This document shows, piece after piece, positions 1-6,988 of a stretch of DNA of 10,122 nucleotides. The stretch lies in NCBI GenBank assembly GCA_028705705.1, contig JAQWCZ010000052.1, positions 1-10,122 of the forward strand, written 5' to 3'. Each line of letters begins with the position of its first letter. Positions within the stretch are counted from its first letter, which is position 1. The position numbers and the translations under genes are program-made. Source of the DNA: Paludibacter sp. (GTDB lineage: Bacteria; Bacteroidota; Bacteroidia; Bacteroidales; Paludibacteraceae). The notes under the pieces were generated by a model. That model was not told the origin of the DNA. It saw only the letters and a list, made by a program, of their open reading frames with translations, and ran no database searches.

Positions 1-26
1 TATGACATATTGAAATAATTAAGCTA

Positions 27-34
27 CAAATGTA
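27..34 (-). promoter_or_regulatory. Possible divergent -7 box
   Basis: The plus strand reads CAAATGTA, so the minus strand reads TACATTTG, which fits the Bacteroidota -7 consensus TAnnTTTG. It would drive a gene lying to the left of the window. I see no TTTG-like -33 element at the expected spacing, and the region is AT-rich, so a chance match is quite possible. Confidence 0.22.
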
Positions 35-88
35 CAATTTTTACTGAAAATATTGAACGTGATAATATAGAGGATGAACCTTTTATTT

Positions 89-96
89 TATCTTTG
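89..96 (+). promoter_or_regulatory. Probable -7 promoter box of the PHP phosphoesterase gene
   Basis: TATCTTTG is a full match to the Bacteroidota -7 consensus TAnnTTTG. It would place the transcription start near position 103 and give a 5' leader of about 30 bases before the ATG at 133. No convincing -33 TTTG is present about 19-22 bases upstream, so the call rests on the -7 box and its position. Confidence 0.45.
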
Positions 97-132
97 TGCT
101 ATAATCCATATTAATTTATAAAAAATTAAAAC

Positions 133-1221
133 ATGAAAAGACTAAAAACATTACAACTTTTACGTTTTTTTGTATTAAACATTTTGTTAATAACATCTGC
201 TACTGCTTTTTCTCAAAAAAGGAATCAGGATGTATATAAATTTCCGGAAAATGTTTATGTAAATACCCGTGAAATAATTAACATCCCTGATTTTGGTGGC
301 TATGTTACACTGAAATGTGACTTTCACTGTCACACAATATTTTCAGATGGAAATGTAAATCCCATTATTCGTGTAGATGAAGCCTGGAATAACGGTCTGG
401 ATGCCATTGCTATTACCGACCATATTGAGTATAAGAAATATAAAGAATACGTGGTGGCTGATCACAATAAATCGAATGAAATTGCAGTGGCACAAGGAGA
501 GAAAATCGGATTTATCGTGATTAAAGGTGCTGAAATTACCAGGAAGAAGCCAATTGGTCATTTAAATGCCTTATTCATTCAGGATGCCAATAAGCTTGAA
601 ATGGCAGATCCTGTTGATGCGATCAAAGAAGCGGTTCATCAAGGCGCTTTTATACTTTGGAATCATCCCGGCTGGCCGAATGATTCAGCTACTTTGTATG
701 ATATCCACAAAGAATTAATTGCACAAAAACTGATACATGGGATAGAGGTGTTCAATCAGGCGACCTGGTATCCCAAAGTAATTGATTGGGCTGCAGAATA
801 TAATCTGACTGTCATGGCCAATACCGACATGCACCAACTTATCAATACATCTTATGGCAATACAAAAAATGCCAGACCGATGACCTTGGTTTTTGCCAAA
901 GAAAAGTCGGAAGCAGGAATCAAAGAAGCCTTGTTTGCCGGTCGCACTTTAGCTACTTTTTTCAATTATGTGGTTGGTAATGAAGATTTAATCAAAGGGC
1001 TGATTGAAGCCAGTCTGAATGTAAAAGTTATTGACGAAAAAAAGGGCATATTTGAAGTTGCAAATTATTCTGATATTGAATATACCATTACTTACGGAGA
1101 TGTTTTGGTGAAGCTTTTCCCGGGTAAAATTTCACGTTTAACCATGAAACAAAATCAAGAGGTGACATTTATTAATTGTTACACAAAAGGAAATAAGCAG
1201 GTGAAAATGTTTTTGAAGTAA
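133..1221 (+). CDS. Exported PHP-domain metal-dependent phosphoesterase (Sb-PDE/CehA-like)
   Basis: The 362-residue product starts with a typical Sec signal peptide: basic MKRLK, then a hydrophobic stretch to about residue 26 ending in ATAFSQ. It is therefore expected in the periplasm or outside the cell. The rest is a PHP (polymerase and histidinol phosphatase) fold with its metal ligands in order: DFHCH (His65, His67), TDH (Asp96, His97), GAE (Glu134), GHLNA (His143), NHPGW (His178), IEVFN (Glu205) and TDMH (Asp232, His234). PHP enzymes of this exported type hydrolyse phosphomono- or diesters using two or three bound metals; the natural substrate cannot be read from sequence. Residues 285-362 form a small beta-rich C-terminal region often seen in this group. 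Length is normal, and the ATG at 133 is the start that includes the signal peptide. A T9SS sorting-domain remnant begins right at its stop codon in another frame, but the protein itself looks complete without it. Confidence 0.88.
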   Translation: MKRLKTLQLLRFFVLNILLITSATAFSQKRNQDVYKFPENVYVNTREIINIPDFGGYVTLKCDFHCHTIFSDGNVNPIIRVDEAWNNGLDAIAITDHIEYKKYKEYVVADHNKSNEIAVAQGEKIGFIVIKGAEITRKKPIGHLNALFIQDANKLEMADPVDAIKEAVHQGAFILWNHPGWPNDSATLYDIHKELIAQKLIHGIEVFNQATWYPKVIDWAAEYNLTVMANTDMHQLINTSYGNTKNARPMTLVFAKEKSEAGIKEALFAGRTLATFFNYVVGNEDLIKGLIEASLNVKVIDEKKGIFEVANYSDIEYTITYGDVLVKLFPGKISRLTMKQNQEVTFINCYTKGNKQVKMFLK

Positions 1222-1411
1222 TGTACGCATCTTTGATGTGCAAGGCTCAATCAGATATCAGTCAATTATTAATGGAAGTTCTAAGGTAAATATAGATTTG
1301 CCGGATGGAAATTATTTTGTATCAGTTCAAACAGATGAATATCATAAAGTGGAGAAAATTATTGTACAACATTTGATGTTTTGTTACCATGAAAAAAATA
1401 AATTTAAATAA
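1217..1411 (+). pseudogene. Orphan fragment of a T9SS C-terminal sorting domain
   Basis: Read in the +1 frame relative to the PHP gene, this stretch is open from 1217 to a TAA at 1409-1411. It gives NVRIFDVQGS, then INGSSKVNIDLPDGNYFVSV, then a short stretch ending in KVEKIIVQ (about 1367-1369). That order is the second half of the T9SS type A sorting domain (Por_Secre_tail): a V-x-I-Y/F-D-x-x-G turn, an I-x-L-P-x-G-x-Y-x-V strand pair and a terminal K-I-I-V. The first half of the domain, the usual proline-asparagine start and any start codon are missing. After IIVQ the frame continues for about 13 unrelated residues into the next gene's start. The best reading is the broken tail of a lost cargo gene. 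A less likely alternative is a +1 frameshift joining it to the PHP protein. The homology is recognised by eye only. Confidence 0.7.
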
Positions 1412-4400
1412 TATTTCATCTCACAGTTGGTTACTTTTATTTGTACTGTTTAGCATAACTTTTTTCCCTCTTAACGCTGAAACCCCGAATGTAGAAGGTG
1501 CTAAGCAGTTTGCTGAAAAATTTTTCAAAGGAAATTCTCCACAATTTGCTCCGGGAAAGGCTGCACCAACAATTATTCTTGAACGTCGTTATCAATCCCA
1601 AGTAAATAAAAAGACATCCGTATTTGCTTTTCAACAATCAGAAAGTGGTTTTGCATTGGTAGCACAAAACAATGGAAAATTTGCAATAGTAGGTTACGCA
1701 CCTGAAGGCAAATTCGATATAGAAACAATTCCACCTGCTCTATCTGCACTTATTAAGTTGTATGAAGACTCGCTTGAGATTATCGGTGAACCTATTCAAA
1801 AATCCATTAATTCAAAAGTTGTAGTTGAGCCTTTGCTGAATACTAAAGGAATTGCTTTGAATCAATATGCCCACGAATATGCCGGAGGATGTCCTACAGG
1901 ATGTGTAGCTACAGCTTTTGCTCAAATAATGTCATACTATAAATATCCGGAAAAAGGTATTGGCTCACATTGCTACACTCACCCCAAATATGGTGAAATA
2001 TGTGCTGATTTTGAAAACACAACATATAATTGGAACAATCCGACTAACGAAGATTATAAAAAATTATCATCGCATGTTGGTATAGCTATGGATATGAATT
2101 ATTGCGGAAGCAATTATGGAAGTATTCCTGCAACCGGCGATTATAAATATGCTTTGCAGAAATATTTTGGATATCATGTTTACAGCACGGGTTCAACTAT
2201 CAAAAACGAATTAGCTAATTCTCGTCCGGTTTATGTTGAGCTTCTTGGTGAACCTGTTGGTCATGCTTTTGTTGTGGATGGTTATGATTCTGACGATTGG
2301 TATCATCTGAATTTTGGTTGGGGTGGACTTTATAATGGCTATTACCCACTTTATAGCGGTGTTTCTTTCAAGGCTGACATAAAGTTTAGCAGTTATCCGA
2401 CTCCTGTTTTTGTAAGCAGAGAAAAATTTGAAGTCAACCAAGCCGACTCTTTGATTTTGGTCAAAATTCATAATGCGTTTAATGGAACCACAGGTTGGGA
2501 TTTAAATACATCAGTTTATAATTGGAAAAATATTGACATTGTCGATGGACGGGTTGTAAGCTTGCAATATTTCAATGACTATTACAGTGAATTATTCAAT
2601 ATACCCGATGAAATAGCCGGACTAACCGAATTAACAGAACTCCGATTATATGGTAACTTTAAAGGAGAATTGACTTCTGACATTTTTAAATTGACAAAAT
2701 TAAAATGGTTAAGTATTGTTGATAATAGCTACAAAAATGAGTTCAAAATTACAATTACACAAGACATTGGTAATTTGACTGAATTAGAGTCTCTTACTTT
2801 GAACCAATTACAAGGTAGTATTCCTTCTTCAATCGGCAATCTAAAGAAATTAAAATACCTGACTATATGGAGTGGTAATTTGTCCGGTTCAATTCCTCCG
2901 GAGATAGGAAATTTGGAAAATTTAAGCAGTTTGCAAATAGAGGACAACCAACTTACTGGCTCTATTCCTGCTACAATCGGTGATTTAGGAAATTTGACGA
3001 CATTAGATTTAAGAGCTAATCAATTTACCGCCATAGAGGATGGTGAATGGAAAAATACAAAACTGAAATCATTAAGTTTAAACGACAATCAAATTGAAGG
3101 AAAAATTCCGGTTTCATTCAAAAACTTTACTGAATTAGATTGGCTCGAATTGCAAAACAATAAAATAACAGCTTTGCCTGACGAATTGAGTGCTTTAGTT
3201 AATTTAGAGTATATCAATATAGATGACAATAAGTTAACTCAAATTCCGGATAATTGGTCATCATTGACAAAATTGAATTATTTTAGCGCCAATAATAATG
3301 AAATTTCAAAATTCACATCTGAATTTAGAAACTGGGGAAAATTAGAAACGTTTAGTTTAAGCAATAATAAACTTACAGAATTCCCTAATTCTCTTAGTCT
3401 TCTATCTGTAAAAAAAATAGATGTAAGTCGAAATAAAATTCAGAAACTACCTGCAAACATAGAATTAATGCTTGGGAATGTAAGTGAACTGTATTTACAA
3501 GACAATGAAATATCAGAATCGCTTCCACTTAGTTTGATGATAGATAGTGTGATACACATCCGATTAGACTCTAATCTTTTTGTATTTAATCACATACCAC
3601 ATTCAGATGATTATTTAAGGGTATCGCTGGGAACGCAGAAAGAAATTAAGCTCTCTAAAAACACGATAAAAGTGGCAATGGGTGATACCGTTTTGCTGGA
3701 TGCAAACCAACTTTATCCCTATTTACAAACCGATGATGAAACTTTTTGGCTTCTTTATTCTGAATATAAAGATGAAGAATATCAATCTCGGTTAGAGGAA
3801 CAATATGGTGAGAAAAAAGGTCAAACGCTTAAAGTAGTTATTGATAAAAATACAATTAACAATAAGTATTATTGTAAAATATTTAATAAAAATTCTCCGG
3901 AACGTTTTTATCGAATCTATTATCAAGGTGATTGGCACACAGGAACTGTACCTGTATTGAGTTATCTAAATACTGAGCCAATACAATTTGAATTGGCAAA
4001 TGACATTGAAAAATATGCTGATAAGTACGATGTAAAAGTTGTTTCATCCTCTTCTGAAATTCCAGATGGTACGGTGGAAGACAAAATAGTAACGTTGGTT
4101 CCTCCGATGAGAATGAGAGGAACTCTGATTTGGCAGGCATCAGCTGATGGAAAAACATGGTATGATCTTTCAGAAACAATGCAGCAAAACGATTTGAAAT
4201 CAAATCTTGTTAGTGTAAAATCCTCAGAATTGGTGCTTTCTCCCAAAACACCGGCATATTATCGTTGCAATGTGCAAGATATAAACTGTGAACCACTTTA
4301 CAGCGATACGCTGAAAGTAAATCCCTTTGGTAAAGTGCTTTATGATGAAACAATCAATGCAGCCACTGCTATACAAACCATAAAAACAGACAGTATTGAA

Positions 4401-6665
4401 GTTACTCTACCTCAGGGGATACACGATAAAGATTTTCGACTGACCATTTCTAAATCAGACAACGCACCTGCTGTGGCGGATACACTGCAAGGAGAAAGTG
4501 TTTATGATGTTACAGTAAGTTTTGGTGAAGTGTTCGACAGACCTATTTTAATCAAGATGAATACCATTGACAAGTCCAAATTTGACAGTAAAGAAATTCA
4601 TAGTTACAAAGCTGCATATTTTGACGAGGTCAACAAAAAATGGGTAATTTATGACAATAGCTATGTAAGTTTACAAGATACAGCGCTTTATTTTGAAACC
4701 AACCACCTCACCAAAGTCAGAGTTATAAAAGACCAAGATGATTATGATCGTTTATGGGAAAAATACAATGTGAGAGTTTATTATAGGGATGTGGATGAAG
4801 GTCATATAAATTTATATAAAAACAGTACACAGTCCTGGGATACACAAGGAGCACCAATAATGGTACAAGATGTGGCTTATTATATGGCTCAAATCCTTAT
4901 CAAATTTACGAAATTAGGATTTAATGTGCCTCAGGTATTTACAGTATATATTGACAATATTGAAGATGATGGTGTAGTTGGACTACTGGGCATGAAAAAT
5001 GGATATATGACTATCAATCGTGCTATTGAGGAAGGACCTGAAAAACTGAGAAGTCTTCTGGCACATGAATATATGCATTATACGCAAAGCGATTATGTTA
5101 CTCCACAACCGGGTAATATATTCTGGATGGAAGCAAACGGACATTTGAGCGATCGTCTTGTATGGGATGAGTCGGTTATTTCTATCAGTGAATCTGAAAA
5201 TTATCTGCTTAGCGGTAGTAAATCTGAAAACTCTATATTTAATTTCTTAGCCAACTCCTGGGACTATTGGGATAAAGGATTTACAACTCAGAATTTTTTT
5301 GGTAATGTACATTACTGTTATTTGGCTGGAACGTTCTTGCATTACATGCGCAGCTATTCGCAGGCTGAGAAAAAATTAGATCCTGTAGCACTATTGAAAG
5401 AAACAAAAGAATTGAGCACCGGTATAAGTTGGCTACAGTATTTAAGCAATTACATTGCTTTCTCGATGAATTCAACGATTGGAGATGAATACGAGAATTT
5501 TGTAAAATACATTTTTGAAGGAAGTAACAGCAAATTTAATGTTTTGAAAAAAGATGATCCGTACGGGTATATTATTGAAAATTCATCTTCAAAATATGAA
5601 TTTGCTACCAGTATTTTCTATCGATTTGACAAGAAGGATAAAATTGAAGACATAGTCAAAGAAGATGAAATAAGCTTGACTCTACCTTATTTGTCGTCAA
5701 AGATTTTGATGTTGAACAATTTTTCGAACGATGTTCCGGTGGTAGTAAATTACAAACCGCATCATACTTGGGATAGAGACAATAAAGTTTATTATGGATA
5801 TTACGACTTTAAAAGTAAAAAAATGCAATATGTGGACATCACCGATTCACTATCATATAGTATTATAATTGAACCAACGACAGATGTAACGAGAAAAGAA
5901 TTCAGTAATATATCCTTTCTTATGTTTATAAATAAGCAAGATCCTACAATTTCAAAGGCAAGTGACTTTGAAGCTTCTTTCAAGTTAACCGCAATACCGG
6001 TTATGAATATCCAGGATATTGCACTGGCAAATGTTTCAGATAAAAATATACACACGTATAGCAATGGTAATAAAAGATCATTTGTGTTGAGCGGACGGAT
6101 GAATTTTTCGTATTTATCTGATCATACAGATTTAAATTACAAAGAATTAAGTTACAGTACTTCCAGAGCCATACTGAATGATTCTTGCTATCAGGTTACT
6201 GTGAATTATAGTTATCATTTTGATCAGGAGACTGTTATTAATGCACCTTCCGGATTAAACGTTTATGACATTGAACAAATCATTGTGTATAATTTTAAGG
6301 CAAGCTCTTTGGATATTCAGCAAAAAACCAAACAATCAATCTATATAAAAGATTGGATGGAATTACCTTCCAAGAAAATAAATACAGGTAGAATGACGGG
6401 CACGATGGAAGAATATCAACATGTAACTTTCCTCAATCTTGTTAATCCTACAACTGTTTCAGTACAGGCTATTGGAGATGCAATACAGTATACTTATCCT
6501 TCTACTGGTGAGACAAAAGCATTTGTAAAAATAAATGCTCACACAGTTAAACGTAGCGATTATAATACAGACGGAACTGTTGCCTCGGTTGAAAGTTCGC
6601 ATTATGTAAGCTCTGATTACTCAGAAGAAGGTATAACTTCAGATTTGTTCATACATTATAAATAA
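1389..6665 (+). CDS. Giant secreted C10 cysteine protease with LRRs and a zincin-like domain
   Basis: This 1758-residue protein has a signal peptide (residues 1-30, ending PLNA|ET) and several modules. Residues about 31-145 resemble the inhibitory propeptide of streptopain-like proteases. Residues about 155-335 are a family C10 protease: catalytic Cys172 in TGCVATAFAQIM, His292 in GHAFVVDGYD, and Asn308/Trp311 in LNFGWGG. Residues about 404-735 hold about 14 leucine-rich repeats of 22-24 residues, the earlier ones with the GSIP pattern. Residues about 890-980 are Ig-like (tryptophans in LIWQASADGKTWYDL, then YYRCNV), and about 985-1115 is a beta-rich segment that may be ZU5-like. Residues about 1117-1390 contain HEYMH (1226-1230) and Glu1248 in WMEANGH, suggesting a gluzincin metalloprotease. 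The last 370 residues are beta-rich and unassigned. C10 members are usually far shorter. I see no T9SS sorting domain at the C-terminus. It probably degrades or binds extracellular proteins; substrates are unknown. The ATG at 1389 is chosen because it gives the signal peptide. Confidence 0.9.
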   Translation: MKKINLNNISSHSWLLLFVLFSITFFPLNAETPNVEGAKQFAEKFFKGNSPQFAPGKAAPTIILERRYQSQVNKKTSVFAFQQSESGFALVAQNNGKFAIVGYAPEGKFDIETIPPALSALIKLYEDSLEIIGEPIQKSINSKVVVEPLLNTKGIALNQYAHEYAGGCPTGCVATAFAQIMSYYKYPEKGIGSHCYTHPKYGEICADFENTTYNWNNPTNEDYKKLSSHVGIAMDMNYCGSNYGSIPATGDYKYALQKYFGYHVYSTGSTIKNELANSRPVYVELLGEPVGHAFVVDGYDSDDWYHLNFGWGGLYNGYYPLYSGVSFKADIKFSSYPTPVFVSREKFEVNQADSLILVKIHNAFNGTTGWDLNTSVYNWKNIDIVDGRVVSLQYFNDYYSELFNIPDEIAGLTELTELRLYGNFKGELTSDIFKLTKLKWLSIVDNSYKNEFKITITQDIGNLTELESLTLNQLQGSIPSSIGNLKKLKYLTIWSGNLSGSIPPEIGNLENLSSLQIEDNQLTGSIPATIGDLGNLTTLDLRANQFTAIEDGEWKNTKLKSLSLNDNQIEGKIPVSFKNFTELDWLELQNNKITALPDELSALVNLEYINIDDNKLTQIPDNWSSLTKLNYFSANNNEISKFTSEFRNWGKLETFSLSNNKLTEFPNSLSLLSVKKIDVSRNKIQKLPANIELMLGNVSELYLQDNEISESLPLSLMIDSVIHIRLDSNLFVFNHIPHSDDYLRVSLGTQKEIKLSKNTIKVAMGDTVLLDANQLYPYLQTDDETFWLLYSEYKDEEYQSRLEEQYGEKKGQTLKVVIDKNTINNKYYCKIFNKNSPERFYRIYYQGDWHTGTVPVLSYLNTEPIQFELANDIEKYADKYDVKVVSSSSEIPDGTVEDKIVTLVPPMRMRGTLIWQASADGKTWYDLSETMQQNDLKSNLVSVKSSELVLSPKTPAYYRCNVQDINCEPLYSDTLKVNPFGKVLYDETINAATAIQTIKTDSIEVTLPQGIHDKDFRLTISKSDNAPAVADTLQGESVYDVTVSFGEVFDRPILIKMNTIDKSKFDSKEIHSYKAAYFDEVNKKWVIYDNSYVSLQDTALYFETNHLTKVRVIKDQDDYDRLWEKYNVRVYYRDVDEGHINLYKNSTQSWDTQGAPIMVQDVAYYMAQILIKFTKLGFNVPQVFTVYIDNIEDDGVVGLLGMKNGYMTINRAIEEGPEKLRSLLAHEYMHYTQSDYVTPQPGNIFWMEANGHLSDRLVWDESVISISESENYLLSGSKSENSIFNFLANSWDYWDKGFTTQNFFGNVHYCYLAGTFLHYMRSYSQAEKKLDPVALLKETKELSTGISWLQYLSNYIAFSMNSTIGDEYENFVKYIFEGSNSKFNVLKKDDPYGYIIENSSSKYEFATSIFYRFDKKDKIEDIVKEDEISLTLPYLSSKILMLNNFSNDVPVVVNYKPHHTWDRDNKVYYGYYDFKSKKMQYVDITDSLSYSIIIEPTTDVTRKEFSNISFLMFINKQDPTISKASDFEASFKLTAIPVMNIQDIALANVSDKNIHTYSNGNKRSFVLSGRMNFSYLSDHTDLNYKELSYSTSRAILNDSCYQVTVNYSYHFDQETVINAPSGLNVYDIEQIIVYNFKASSLDIQQKTKQSIYIKDWMELPSKKINTGRMTGTMEEYQHVTFLNLVNPTTVSVQAIGDAIQYTYPSTGETKAFVKINAHTVKRSDYNTDGTVASVESSHYVSSDYSEEGITSDLFIHYK
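2598..3600 (+). repeat. Leucine-rich repeat region within the C10 protease gene
   Basis: About 14 consecutive repeats of the form LxxLxxLxLxxN follow each other at 22-24 residue steps (residues about 404-735). The early units carry the GxIPxxIGN spacing typical of plant-type LRRs (for example GSIPPEIGN). Later units change to the shorter LPxxL pattern common in bacterial LRR proteins (for example ITALPDELSA). LRR solenoids are binding surfaces, so this part probably holds a protein or glycan target while the protease domains sit on either side. The repeats are diverged at DNA level and are not a simple tandem repeat. Confidence 0.85.
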
Positions 6666-6751
6666 TATAACTGAATTCTTACTTTATAGGAGGGGTGTAG
6701 GGAAACATTTCATTTACACAATTTATTGGACAGTGTCATGGCTTAATATAA

Positions 6752-6785
6752 AAACTGCTGATATTCAATTGAATGTCAGCAGTTT
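6752..6785 (-). terminator. Hairpin terminator for tRNA-Arg, possibly bidirectional
   Basis: AAACTGCTGA at 6752-6761 pairs perfectly with TCAGCAGTTT at 6776-6785. The stem continues inward through ATTC/GAAT to an AATT loop, giving about 15 paired positions. Position 6762/6775 is a U-G wobble in the plus transcript and an A-C mismatch in the minus transcript. On the minus strand the stem runs straight into TTTTTATATT, a good U-tract, 16 bases after the 3' end of the tRNA gene. On the plus strand the tail is weaker (TTTGCATTTAATTT), but the hairpin lies about 90 bases after the giant protease gene and may also stop that transcript. Confidence 0.8.
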
Positions 6786-6800
6786 GCATTTAATTTCTTG

Positions 6801-6874
6801 TGACCCCGTTGGGATTCTAACCCAAGACCTTCAGAACCGGAATCTGACGTTCTATACAGCTGAACTACGGAGCC
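6801..6874 (-). tRNA. tRNA-Arg (anticodon CCG)
   Basis: The minus strand folds into a full cloverleaf of 74 nt without an encoded CCA. The acceptor stem is GGCTCCG/CGGGGTC with two G-U pairs and discriminator A73. The D stem is GTTC/GAAC with a 9-nt loop, the anticodon stem TCAGA/TCTGA with loop TTCCGGT, the variable loop AGGTC, and the T stem TTGGG/CCCAA. The anticodon CCG (plus-strand positions 6838-6840) reads the arginine codon CGG. U8, A14, the G15-C48 pair and G18 are all present. The D loop has U at position 19 and the T loop has A at position 56 (TTAGAAT instead of TTCGAAT), replacing the near-universal G19-C56 pair by a potential U19-A56 pair. Its own promoter and terminator flank it, which argues for a transcribed gene. 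Confidence 0.93.
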
Positions 6875-6889
6875 ATTATTTTCGAAGTG

Positions 6890-6919
6890 CAAATGTAATA
6901 TTTTTTTTTAATCCGGCAA
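6890..6919 (-). promoter_or_regulatory. Promoter of tRNA-Arg(CCG)
   Basis: On the minus strand a TTG (plus 6917-6919) is followed after 19 bases by TACATTTG (plus 6890-6897). This fits the Bacteroidota -33/-7 promoter pattern TTTG-N19-TAnnTTTG well, although the -33 box is only ATTG. The predicted start near 6883 would give a leader of about 9 bases before the tRNA, which is typical for a tRNA unit with its own promoter. Confidence 0.65.
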
Positions 6920-6936
6920 TGATTGGGTCGCTACGT

Positions 6937-6968
6937 GGTCTCCGGACTCCGGTCTCCGGTCTCCGGTC
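6937..6968. repeat. Tandem 7-bp repeat (GGTCTCC)
   Basis: The plus strand reads GGTCTCC, GGACTCC, GGTCTCC, GGTCTCC, GGTC: 4.6 copies of a 7-bp unit with one substitution in the second copy. It is notably GC-rich compared with the surrounding AT-rich DNA. It lies between the tRNA-Arg promoter and the end of the radical SAM gene. The function is unknown. Such short GC-rich arrays can arise by slippage or belong to dispersed intergenic repeats. Confidence 0.85.
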
Positions 6969-6974
6969 GTTTTC

Positions 6975-6988
6975 CGCTATTCGCTATT
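6975..6988. repeat. Direct repeat CGCTATT x2 over the radical SAM stop codon
   Basis: Two adjacent copies of CGCTATT occur; on the minus strand they read AATAGCG twice. The first TAG met on the minus strand (plus 6984-6986) is the stop codon of the radical SAM gene. The unit is also 7 bp, like the GGTCTCC array seven bases away, so the two may belong to one repeat-rich patch. Confidence 0.7.

Noticed and set aside
1293..1300. TAGATTTG as a -7 promoter box for the giant protease gene
   Set aside because: It fits TAnnTTTG but lies within the sorting-domain remnant, has no -33 partner and sits 90 bases from the start codon; it may be chance, so it was not listed as a promoter.
3883..4246. Overlapping minus-strand frames of about 100 codons
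   Set aside because: They are antisense to the Ig-like part of the giant protease gene and show no domain or start signals of their own.
6710..6745. TTGGACAGTGTCATGG, resembling an insertion-sequence end
   Set aside because: No matching inverted end, target duplication or transposase fragment was found in the window; a single short match is not enough.
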